Of a stretch of 64,000 nucleotides of DNA, positions 34,413 to 41,012 are shown one piece after another; position 1 is the stretch's first letter, and each line of letters starts with the position of its first letter. Under the pieces are notes generated by a model. It made no database searches. It was not told the origin of the DNA and was given only the letters and a program-made list of their open reading frames with translations. The stretch comes from Pseudomonadota bacterium (lineage in GTDB: Bacteria; Pseudomonadota; Alphaproteobacteria; Rhizobiales; Xanthobacteraceae): contig JAEYAW010000030.1 of NCBI GenBank assembly GCA_023404675.1, positions 588,818-652,817 on the forward strand. The letters run 5' to 3'. Position numbers and translations under genes: made by a program.

Positions 34413-35150
34413 TTAGATCATCGCCATGCCGCCGTTCACATGCAGCGTCTGGCCTGTCACATAGCCCGCCTCGTTCGATGCGAGGTAGACCGCAGCCGCC
34501 GCAATGTCATCTGCGGTTCCAAGCCGCCCGGCCGGAACCTTTTCGAGAATGGCCGTGCGCTGCTTGTCGTTCAGAACGTCCGTCATCGGCGTCGCGATGA
34601 AGCCGGGAGCGATGCAGTTCGCGGTCACGTTGCGCTTGGCGTATTCGGCACCGAGCGTCTTGATCATGCCGATCAGACCGGCCTTCGAAGCTGTGTAATT
34701 TCCCTGCCCCGGATTACCGGTGACGCCGACCACCGAGGTGATCGCGATGATGCGGCCGAAACGCTTGCGCATCATCAGCTTGGTCGCGGCGCGCGCGAGA
34801 CGGAACGTCGCGGTGAGGTTCACGCGGATCACATCGTCCCAGTCCTCGTCGCGCAGTTGCACGAACAGATTGTCGCGAGTGATGCCCGCGTTCGAAACAA
34901 GAATATCGAGTTGTCCCATTGCCTGCTCGGCGGCAGGAACAAGCGCCTCGACCTCGGCCGTGTCGGACAGGTTGCAGGGCAGAATATGGACCCGCTCGCC
35001 CAGTTCGCCCGCAAGGCTTTCCAGCGCCTCGCGCCGCGTGCCGGAGATTGCGACGGTTGCCCCCTGCTTGTGAAGCGCGCGCGCGGTGGCGCCGCCGATG
35101 CCCCCGGTCGCGCCCGTGACAAGAGCGGTCCTGCCAGTCAGATCAAACAT
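34413..35150 (-). CDS. fabG: 3-oxoacyl-ACP reductase FabG
   Basis: FabG reduces beta-ketoacyl-ACP with NADPH. The 245-residue short-chain dehydrogenase has the cofactor motif VTGATGGIGG, NAG in VSNAGITRDN, the catalytic Ser in AITSVVG, and YTASK (Tyr-X3-Lys). The C-terminal CIAPGFIATPMTD and GYVTGQTLHVNGGMAMI are standard FabG. Two adjacent ATG codons (35153, 35150) follow GAGGAG; 35150 gives the usual MFDLTG start. It follows fabD by 28 bp. The gene normally next in order, acpP, is displaced to 31762. Confidence 0.95.
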   Translation of the reverse strand: MFDLTGRTALVTGATGGIGGATARALHKQGATVAISGTRREALESLAGELGERVHILPCNLSDTAEVEALVPAAEQAMGQLDILVSNAGITRDNLFVQLRDEDWDDVIRVNLTATFRLARAATKLMMRKRFGRIIAITSVVGVTGNPGQGNYTASKAGLIGMIKTLGAEYAKRNVTANCIAPGFIATPMTDVLNDKQRTAILEKVPAGRLGTADDIAAAAVYLASNEAGYVTGQTLHVNGGMAMI

Positions 35151-35178
35151 CATTGTAACTCCTCGCGGCTCGGGCCGG

Positions 35179-36129
35179 TCAGCCCGCAGCCAGCATGTCC
35201 TTGACCGTCGCGATATCCGCCGGGCTGCCCACGGCCGTGCCCGCCGCGCCCTCGGCAATGCGCTTCACGAGCCCCGTCAGAACCTTGCCGGCTCCGATTT
35301 CGAGGAAACGCGTCACACCCTCGCCCGCCATGTAGGCCACCGATTCACGCCAGCGCACCGTCCCGGTCACCTGCTCCACCAGCCGGCGGCGGATCTCGTC
35401 GGGGTCGCTCACCGGCGCGGCCAGCACGTTGGCGACGAGCGGCACGGCCGGCGCAGCGATGCTGACGCCAGCCAGCGCCTCGGCCATCGCCTCGGCGGCG
35501 GGCTGCATCAGGCGACAGTGAAACGGAGCGGACACCGGCAGCAGCATCGCGCGCTTGGCCCCGCGCTCCTTGGCGATCTCGACCGCACGCTCGACCGCCG
35601 CCTTGTGGCCGGAAACCACCACCTGACCGCCGCCATTGTCGTTGGCCGCCTCGCACACCTCGCCCTGCGCCGCCGCCTGCGCGACGGCAGCGGCCGTCTC
35701 ATAGTCGAGACCCAACAGCGCGGCCATGGCACCGACGCCGACCGGCACAGCCTTCTGCATCGCGCGTCCGCGCGTGCGCAGCAGCCGGGCGGCATCGGAT
35801 ACCGAGAAACTTCCCGCCGCCGCCAGCGCGGAGTATTCGCCGAGCGAGTGCCCCGCGACGAACCTGGCGTGGCGGGCGACCGAAATGCCGGCTTCGCTCT
35901 CCAGCACGCGCAGCGTGGCGACCGACACCGCCATCAGCGCGGGCTGTGCGTTTTCTGTGAGTTGCAGCGTCTCCGCCGGACCTTCCCAGATCACGGCTGT
36001 CAGCTTCTCGCCGAGCGCGGCGTCGACCTCGTCGAAAACGGCCTTTGCGGCCGCGAACTGATCGGCCAGCGCCTTGCCCATTCCAACGGCCTGCGAGCCC
36101 TGGCCGGGAAAAGTAAATGCAATTGTCAT
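35179..36129 (-). CDS. fabD: Malonyl CoA-ACP transacylase FabD
   Basis: FabD loads malonyl groups onto ACP. The 316-residue product has FTFPGQGSQAVGMGK at the N-terminus, the nucleophile Ser in FVAGHSLGEYSAL, an Arg in LLRTRGRAMQKA, and the catalytic His in VSAPFHCRLM. Start choice: two ATGs follow GGGGA, and ATG 36129 has the better spacing. A candidate promoter (TTGACA-17-TCTTAC) lies directly upstream, so fabD-fabG can be transcribed independently of the desaturase gene. Confidence 0.95.
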   Translation of the reverse strand: MTIAFTFPGQGSQAVGMGKALADQFAAAKAVFDEVDAALGEKLTAVIWEGPAETLQLTENAQPALMAVSVATLRVLESEAGISVARHARFVAGHSLGEYSALAAAGSFSVSDAARLLRTRGRAMQKAVPVGVGAMAALLGLDYETAAAVAQAAAQGEVCEAANDNGGGQVVVSGHKAAVERAVEIAKERGAKRAMLLPVSAPFHCRLMQPAAEAMAEALAGVSIAAPAVPLVANVLAAPVSDPDEIRRRLVEQVTGTVRWRESVAYMAGEGVTRFLEIGAGKVLTGLVKRIAEGAAGTAVGSPADIATVKDMLAAG

Positions 36130-36152
36130 CATCGTCCCCAAAGTCGGGGGCG

Positions 36153-36181
36153 GTAAGACACGTCAAGCGTCATGCTGTCAA
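36153..36181 (-). promoter_or_regulatory. Candidate fabD promoter
   Basis: On the minus strand TTGACA (36181-36176), a 17-bp spacer and TCTTAC (36158-36153) lie 24 bp before the fabD start. The -35 is a perfect consensus match, the -10 is three of six. Confidence 0.45.
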
Positions 36182-36237
36182 GCAGTGCTGCGCGAACGAA
36201 CATCCCGCAACGCAACATCGCCCGTTGCGGAGCGCGC

Positions 36238-37263
36238 CTAGAAACCGGACGCGGCCTGATCCGCCGTCATCGTCTCGCCCGATTGGGCGCGGCGGGCATT
36301 GTTGACAACCCGGCCGGGGCGATCCTGATCCGGGGGCCGCGCGGTCGCCATCCGCAGCACCGTCGCATAGCCCGGCTGCACTTCCATCCGCCCGGCGAAC
36401 GGCCCGCCCGACAGGATTTCGTGGACACGCGGCAGATTATAACACGGCACGTAGAACAGCAGATGATGTTCGAGGTGATAGTTGACGTAGTACGGTGCGA
36501 TGAACAGCCGCTCAAGAAAACTGGCGCGCGTGGTGCGTGTGTTGCGCAGCGGATCGTTGCTGTCGGGCACCACCGCATGCTCGGCGATGTTGCGGATGCG
36601 GGTGATCACCATCATCCATGTCGCAAGCGGCAGCAGCCACAGCAGTGGATACGCCCACCACACGCCGGCGAGCGCGAGCAGCGCGAACAGGATCGCATTG
36701 GTCACGCATTGCGGTCCGAGCTTCTGCCAGAAGTGACGCATACGCTGGCCAACCGGCCATGACGGATCGCCGAGGGCGTTGAGCAGTTGCGCCTTGCGCT
36801 GCTGGTAGGCGGTCTGTCCCGTGATATCGCGCAGAAACTTACGGCGATAGCTCATTGTCGTAATCGGAAACGGCGCGGAGAGAACGAGATCGGGATCGTC
36901 CTCCTGCTGCGTGCGCGCATGGTGCTGCAGATGATAGCGGCGATAGGCGCGAGTTTCCGCGAACACCGGATAGGCGCAGAACCACTGGCTGAGCCACAGG
37001 TTCAGCTTCTCATTGTCTGCGAGACATCCGTGCGCGCCGTCGTGCATCAGGATGGCGAGGCCAAGCTGCCGCGAACCGATGACCCCGATCGCCAGCAGAA
37101 ACGTCAGCGGATTGGGCCACCACGCTACGAGCGCGATCGATCCGAGGATCAGCACCCAGGCGTGGACGATCAGCGCGACGCCCTTCCAGGTCGAGCGGGT
37201 GCGGACCTCGATCAGTTCGGCCTCGCTCATCAGATCGCGGGCGCGGATGCGGGGAGCGTTCAT
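36238..37263 (-). CDS. Membrane fatty acid desaturase family protein
   Basis: A di-iron membrane desaturase or hydroxylase of the FADS fold. The 341-residue product shows all three histidine boxes: HDGAH (74-78), HLQHH (111-115) and HLEHH (263-267), with hydrophobic pairs at about 30-72 and 188-222. The exact substrate (acyl lipid, acyl-ACP or other) is unknown. ATG 37263 has GAGGAAA upstream. It is 42 bp downstream of a TetR-family gene in the same direction and very likely in its operon; upstream of fabD it sits next to fatty-acid synthesis genes, which fits a role in membrane lipid unsaturation. Confidence 0.88.
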   Translation of the reverse strand: MNAPRIRARDLMSEAELIEVRTRSTWKGVALIVHAWVLILGSIALVAWWPNPLTFLLAIGVIGSRQLGLAILMHDGAHGCLADNEKLNLWLSQWFCAYPVFAETRAYRRYHLQHHARTQQEDDPDLVLSAPFPITTMSYRRKFLRDITGQTAYQQRKAQLLNALGDPSWPVGQRMRHFWQKLGPQCVTNAILFALLALAGVWWAYPLLWLLPLATWMMVITRIRNIAEHAVVPDSNDPLRNTRTTRASFLERLFIAPYYVNYHLEHHLLFYVPCYNLPRVHEILSGGPFAGRMEVQPGYATVLRMATARPPDQDRPGRVVNNARRAQSGETMTADQAASGF

Positions 37264-37305
37264 GGCGGCGTTTCCTCGTCTTTGTTTTTCGTTCGTATCG
37301 TCTCA

Positions 37306-37968
37306 TCATCCGGCGGCGGGCGGACCGCGCTCGCGCACCAGCCGCAGCGTTCGGCTCGCATCGTCGGTGTCGGCCTGCACGTCGAGCAGACGCATCATCT
37401 CCGCGCTCAACGCGTCGGCTGACTTTCCGGTCGCATGCCCCTCCAGCGTCAACCCGATGGCAAGCGCCCAAAAGCGCCGCGCCGTCACGTCCGGGTCGCG
37501 CCGCGTCCGCCAGCCGCAGGCGGCGATGGCCGCCGCGTAGGCGCGCAGCCCCTCCGCATGCAGACGGGCGATGGTGCGCTCGATCAGCGGCGACAGGTCC
37601 GGCCGGCGGCGGGTCAGCACCAGCGCCTCGACGAAGAAGCCGATTGCCTCGGTTCCCATTACGGTGTCGACCAGCGCGCGCGTGTAGGCCTCGGGCGAGA
37701 CCTGCGCGGAACCCGCGGCCTCGATGGCGCGGCCGAGATGCAGCGCGTCGCGGCAGGCCGCCTCGACGAACAGGGCTTCCTTGGTGCGGAAATAGTAGGT
37801 GATCTGGCTGGGGAATGCGTCGGCGGCGGCCGCGATCCCCGCGATCGACCCGCCCGCCAGCCCCTTGTCGCGGAAGACGGCGCTCGCGGCATCGAGCAAA
37901 CGCGAGCGCATCTGGCGGCCCGCGGCGCGGGTCGCACGGACCGCATGTTTCGGCGGCAGATTGTCCAC
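37306..37968 (-). CDS. TetR family transcriptional regulator
   Basis: A 220-residue repressor-type regulator. The N-terminal helix-turn-helix is clear (SIAGIAAAADAFPSQITYYF, then RTKEALFVEA, about residues 41-70), followed by a helical ligand-binding domain. GTG 37968 is preceded by GAGGGAA at good spacing. Its own promoter carries a 17-bp palindrome over the -10, consistent with autoregulation, and the desaturase gene follows in the same operon. By analogy with regulators such as DesT, it may sense acyl-CoA or lipid state, but this is inference. Confidence 0.9.
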   Translation of the reverse strand: MDNLPPKHAVRATRAAGRQMRSRLLDAASAVFRDKGLAGGSIAGIAAAADAFPSQITYYFRTKEALFVEAACRDALHLGRAIEAAGSAQVSPEAYTRALVDTVMGTEAIGFFVEALVLTRRRPDLSPLIERTIARLHAEGLRAYAAAIAACGWRTRRDPDVTARRFWALAIGLTLEGHATGKSADALSAEMMRLLDVQADTDDASRTLRLVRERGPPAAG

Positions 37969-37989
37969 AGCGTTCCCTCGTTTTGTTTT

Positions 37990-38018
37990 TTTGTATGGTA
38001 TACAAACAAGCCTGTCAA
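37990..38018 (-). promoter_or_regulatory. tetR-desaturase promoter with palindromic operator
   Basis: On the minus strand TTGACA (38018-38013), a 17-bp spacer and TACAAA (37995-37990) form the promoter 21 bp before the tetR start. A 17-bp palindrome TTTGTAT-GGT-ATACAAA (37990-38006) covers the -10 and part of the spacer, an ideal place for repression by the TetR product. Confidence 0.7.
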
Positions 38019-38064
38019 TTCGGACCGGCGGAAGAGGAGGCTCGCCCTAATCGAAAGGGCCGCC

Positions 38065-38099
38065 ATTTTCCTTGCCATTGGCGGGAAAATCCGTATAAG
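38065..38099 (+). promoter_or_regulatory. rpsF operon promoter
   Basis: TTGCCA (38072-38077), 16-bp spacer, TATAAG (38094-38099). An inverted repeat ATTTTCC (38065-38071) / GGAAAAT (38084-38090) spans the -35 and spacer. Confidence 0.55.
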
Positions 38100-38106
38100 C
38101 GCGCGA

Positions 38107-38285
38107 TCCGTGGACTTCCGGCCGGAAGCTGAACGGACGGTCTCACCAATCCTTTTTCGATTGATGCGGCAGGGCCAGTCGGTCCGTCGTCCCGTGTTTC
38201 CGCCTTCTGAGCATTTTTGAGCCTTTCCCGAAAGGCTCGAAGGGCTTGACGCCGAGGTCCGCGCCAACACGAGGAAAGGACTGTC
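38107..38285 (+). promoter_or_regulatory. Structured rpsF leader
   Basis: About 180 nt of untranslated leader. It contains a perfect 14-nt palindrome CTTCCGGCCGGAAG (38115-38128) and a hairpin GAGCCTTT / AAAGGCTC with CCCG loop (38219-38238). S6-S18 leaders with autoregulatory binding sites are known in many bacteria; I could not match the published consensus by eye. Confidence 0.4.
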
Positions 38286-38762
38286 ATGCCTCTTTACGAG
38301 CATGTGTTTCTCGCGCGTCAGGACGCGAGCGCCCAGCAGGTCGAAGAACTGACCACGCAGATCACCGGTGTGATCGAGCAGCTCGGCGGCAAGGTCACCA
38401 AGACCGAGAGCTGGGGACTGCGTTCCCTCACGTACCGCATGAACAAGAACCGCAAGGCGCATTTCACGCTGCTGAACATCGACGCACCGGCCGCTGCGGT
38501 GACCGAGATCGAGCGTCAGGAGCGGATCAACGAAGACGTCATCCGTTATCTGACGGTGCGCGTCGACGAGCTGGAGGAAGGCCCCTCCGCGATGATGCGC
38601 AAGGCCGACCGGGATCGCGAGCGCGATGATCGTGGCGGCTTCCGGGGCGACCGCGAAGGCGGTGGCTTCCGCGGCGATCGCGAGGGTGGCGGCTTCCGTG
38701 GCGACCGCGGCCCGCGCCGTCCGCGTGAAGAAGAGAGCGCCAACACCGAGACCGAGGAGTAA
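38286..38762 (+). CDS. rpsF: 30S ribosomal protein S6
   Basis: S6 binds the central domain of 16S rRNA as a dimer with S18. Residues 1-100 form the standard ferredoxin-like domain (MPLYEHVFLARQDASAQQ, WGLRSLTYRMNKNRKAHF). The C-terminal tail of about 55 residues is a charged low-complexity region: three repeats of GGFRGDRE-type units (DNA units at 38634-38657, 38658-38684 and 38685-38711), then an acidic end. The RGG-like tail could contact RNA. ATG 38286 has AGGAAAGGA upstream. It is followed after 5 bp by rpsR, the usual pair. Confidence 0.97.
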   Translation: MPLYEHVFLARQDASAQQVEELTTQITGVIEQLGGKVTKTESWGLRSLTYRMNKNRKAHFTLLNIDAPAAAVTEIERQERINEDVIRYLTVRVDELEEGPSAMMRKADRDRERDDRGGFRGDREGGGFRGDREGGGFRGDRGPRRPREEESANTETEE

Positions 38763-38767
38763 TCACC

Positions 38768-39007
38768 ATGGCTGACGCTGGCGCCCGCCGTCCCTTCTTC
38801 CGCCGTCGCAAGACCTGCCCGTTCACGGGCGCGAACGCGCCGAAGATCGACTACAAGGATTCCAAGCTCCTGATGCGTTACGTGTCGGAGCGCGGCAAGA
38901 TCGTGCCGAGCCGCATCACGGCCGTTTCGGCCAAGAAGCAGCGTGAACTCGCCCGCGCCATCAAGCGCTCGCGCTTTCTCGGCCTGCTGCCCTACGTGAT
39001 CCGCTGA
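38768..39007 (+). CDS. rpsR: 30S ribosomal protein S18
   Basis: A basic 79-residue protein that pairs with S6 on 16S rRNA. Family motifs FFRRRKTCPFTG, IDYKDSKLLMRYVSERGKI, PSRITAVSAKKQRELARAIKR and FLGLLPYVI are intact. It starts 5 bp after rpsF and is followed by a hairpin that may attenuate transcription into the DUF2232 and rplI genes. Confidence 0.97.
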   Translation: MADAGARRPFFRRRKTCPFTGANAPKIDYKDSKLLMRYVSERGKIVPSRITAVSAKKQRELARAIKRSRFLGLLPYVIR

Positions 39008-39014
39008 TGGAGGC

Positions 39015-39040
39015 GCGCCGCCACATGGCGGCGCTTCTTC
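39015..39040 (+). terminator. Possible attenuator or terminator after rpsR
   Basis: A perfect 8-bp stem GCGCCGCC / GGCGGCGC with an ACAT loop (39015-39034) is followed by TTCTTC. Because rplI lies downstream in the same direction, partial termination is more likely than full. Confidence 0.6.
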
Positions 39041-39187
39041 AACCTCTGTGCGACGACGATAAACCGCAGCGCGCCCAAATGGCGCGTTGATCCGAACCGG
39101 AATTCCATCAAGACAGCGCGGAGAACCGCCGCGCTGGATGGTTGGGGCGACACCGCCTCTAACCGCTCGAAGGGAGCGGGACAGCTG

Positions 39188-40150
39188 ATGATGACAGGAC
39201 TTGCCATCGCAATCGCCGCCGGCTGCGCGTCGGCCCTGATGTTCGCCTCGATCATTTCGGGCGCGCTGATTTCGATTGTCCTGTTCTATCTCGCCCCCCT
39301 TCCCCTGATGGTCGCCGGCCTCGGCTGGGGCGCGTTGAGCGCCGGCATCGGCGGCCTCGCCGCCGCGCTCGTGCTGGGCGGTTTCGTCGGCTTCGCCTAC
39401 GGGGCGGCATTCTTCATCACCGTCGCCCTGCCGGCGTTCTGGCTGGCGCGCCTCGCCCTGCTCGGTCGGGCCGTTCCGGCGGAGCCACCCGCCACCGGCG
39501 AAACCGTGGAATGGTATCCGCTGGGCCGCATCCTCGTCTGGATCGCCGGGTTTGCCATGCTGACGACGGCCGGCGCGCTGCTCACGCTGGGAAGCGACGC
39601 GGAGACCATCAACGCCGCGATGCGGCGGGGCCTGACCCGCGTGCTCGGCATGCAGGGGACGACGTCGGACAGCGCCGATGCGAGCCAGGTCGTCGAGGCG
39701 CTCGCGATGCTGCTGCCCTCCGCCGCGACCCTGACCGCGATGCTGACGCTGGTGCTGAACCTGTGGCTCGCGGGACGAGTCACCCAGATGTCCGGCAAGC
39801 TGACCCGTCCATGGCCGGAGGTGATGTCGACCACCCCACCGCCCCTGACGCTGGCCGCCTTCGCCATCGCGCTGGTGCTCTGTCTCACGGGCGGACTGCT
39901 GGCGCTGCTCGCGCAGATCGCCGCGGCGGCGCTTGGCACCGTCTACGCGCTGATGGGCTTCGCAACGCTGCACACCCTGACGCTCGCTTTAAAAAGCCGT
40001 GCCATCTGGCTCGGCTTCGCCTATGCGGCCGTCCTCGTCTTCGGCTGGCCCGTCCTCGCGATGGCCTGCCTTGGCATCGCCGATGCTCTCTTCGGCTTTC
40101 GCCTCGCCTACCGGCAGCGGCGCATGCCGCCGCCGTTGCCACTTTCGTAA
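39188..40150 (+). CDS. DUF2232 family integral membrane protein
   Basis: A 320-residue polytopic protein with about eight hydrophobic segments and short loops, a pattern seen in DUF2232 proteins encoded between rpsR and rplI in many bacteria. Function is unknown; the position is conserved, but no ribosome-related motif is visible. ATG 39188 (followed at once by a second ATG) lies after GGGAGCGGGACAG. It ends 32 bp before rplI. Confidence 0.82.
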   Translation: MMTGLAIAIAAGCASALMFASIISGALISIVLFYLAPLPLMVAGLGWGALSAGIGGLAAALVLGGFVGFAYGAAFFITVALPAFWLARLALLGRAVPAEPPATGETVEWYPLGRILVWIAGFAMLTTAGALLTLGSDAETINAAMRRGLTRVLGMQGTTSDSADASQVVEALAMLLPSAATLTAMLTLVLNLWLAGRVTQMSGKLTRPWPEVMSTTPPPLTLAAFAIALVLCLTGGLLALLAQIAAAALGTVYALMGFATLHTLTLALKSRAIWLGFAYAAVLVFGWPVLAMACLGIADALFGFRLAYRQRRMPPPLPLS

Positions 40151-40182
40151 ATTCACTCAGACACCAGAGACAGGAGATACAC

Positions 40183-40770
40183 ATGGAAGTCATTCTGCTG
40201 GAACGCGTGGCCAAGCTCGGCCAGATGGGCGAGACGGTCCGCGTCAAGGACGGCTTTGCCCGCAACTTCCTGCTGCCGCGCGGCAAGGCGCTGCGCGCCA
40301 CCGCCGACAACAAGGCGAAGTATGAAGGCATGCGCGCCGATCTCGAGGCCCGCAACATCAAGGCCAAGGACGAGGCGGCCACGATCGCCGAGAAGGTCGA
40401 AGGCCGCAACGTCATCGTCGTCCGTCAGGCGTCCGAGACCGGCCAGCTGTACGGCTCGGTGTCGGTGCGCGACATCATGGCGGCGTTCGAAGCCGACGGC
40501 GTCACCTTCAGCCGCAGCCAGGTGCTGCTCGACCATCCGATCAAGACCATCGGCCAGCACAAGGTGGACATTGCCCTGCATCCCGAGGTCGAGATCCACG
40601 TGACCGTCACGGTCGGCCGCAGCGTCGAGGAAGCCGAGCGCATCAACCGGGGCGAGGACATCTCCTCGCGTCAGGAAGACGAGGACGCAGCCGCCGAGGC
40701 GCTCGCCGCCGCCGGCGAGTTCTTCGACCCGGATGCGGTGGACGAAGAGGCGGCCGAAGCACAGGGCTGA
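40183..40770 (+). CDS. rplI: 50S ribosomal protein L9
   Basis: L9 binds 23S rRNA near the L1 stalk and spans two ribosomes. The N-domain MEVILLERVAKLGQMGETVRVKDGFARNFLLPRG is standard, followed by the long connecting helix and C-domain (DIALHPEVEIHVTVTV). The protein is 195 residues against about 149 in E. coli; the extra ~45 residues form an acidic tail (QEDEDAAAEALAAAGEF, DEEAAEAQ). ATG 40183 has CAGGAGA upstream. A terminator follows. Confidence 0.97.
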   Translation: MEVILLERVAKLGQMGETVRVKDGFARNFLLPRGKALRATADNKAKYEGMRADLEARNIKAKDEAATIAEKVEGRNVIVVRQASETGQLYGSVSVRDIMAAFEADGVTFSRSQVLLDHPIKTIGQHKVDIALHPEVEIHVTVTVGRSVEEAERINRGEDISSRQEDEDAAAEALAAAGEFFDPDAVDEEAAEAQG

Positions 40771-40796
40771 TCCGCCCGCATTGGCACGACAATCAG

Positions 40797-40836
40797 GAAA
40801 CGCGCGTCCGGTTCTCGGGCGCGCGTTTCTGTTTTC
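40797..40836 (+). terminator. Rho-independent terminator after rplI
   Basis: GAAACGCGCG / CGCGCGTTTC (10-bp stem, 40797-40829) with a 13-nt loop is followed by TGTTTT. It ends the rpsF-rpsR-DUF2232-rplI operon. Confidence 0.85.
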
Positions 40837-40914
40837 GGGCAGCGCACGAGCGCGACGTCTGTCGCTGACGCAAATCCCGTTCCCATTCCGGATCGATCGG
40901 ACCGCAGCACTATA

Positions 40915-41012
40915 GCGTTTTCGAGCGAAGTGGAGACCGGTTCGCGTGAAGAAAACGCGTCAAATCAAAAGACTGGAGCAGTTCAGCGGTTCAACGAAAA
41001 GCTGAACTGCTC
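40915..41012. repeat. Composite intergenic palindromic repeat
   Basis: Two inverted repeats in tandem: GCGTTTTC / GAAAACGC (40915-40922, 40951-40958) around the AGTGGAGACCGG core (40929-40940), then GAGCAGTTCAGC / GCTGAACTGCTC (40976-40987, 41001-41012; 12-bp arms, 13-nt loop). From memory this resembles a dispersed repeat of Bradyrhizobiaceae genomes. Its right arm reaches the TAG stop of the glycosyltransferase-like gene and may help end its transcript. Confidence 0.7.

Larger units (their letters stand above)
37969..38285. other. Divergent tetR / rpsF regulatory region
   Basis: A 317-bp gene-free region. It contains the minus-strand tetR promoter with its palindrome (37990-38018), a plus-strand rpsF promoter (38072-38099) and a structured rpsF leader, each listed separately. 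Confidence 0.7.
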
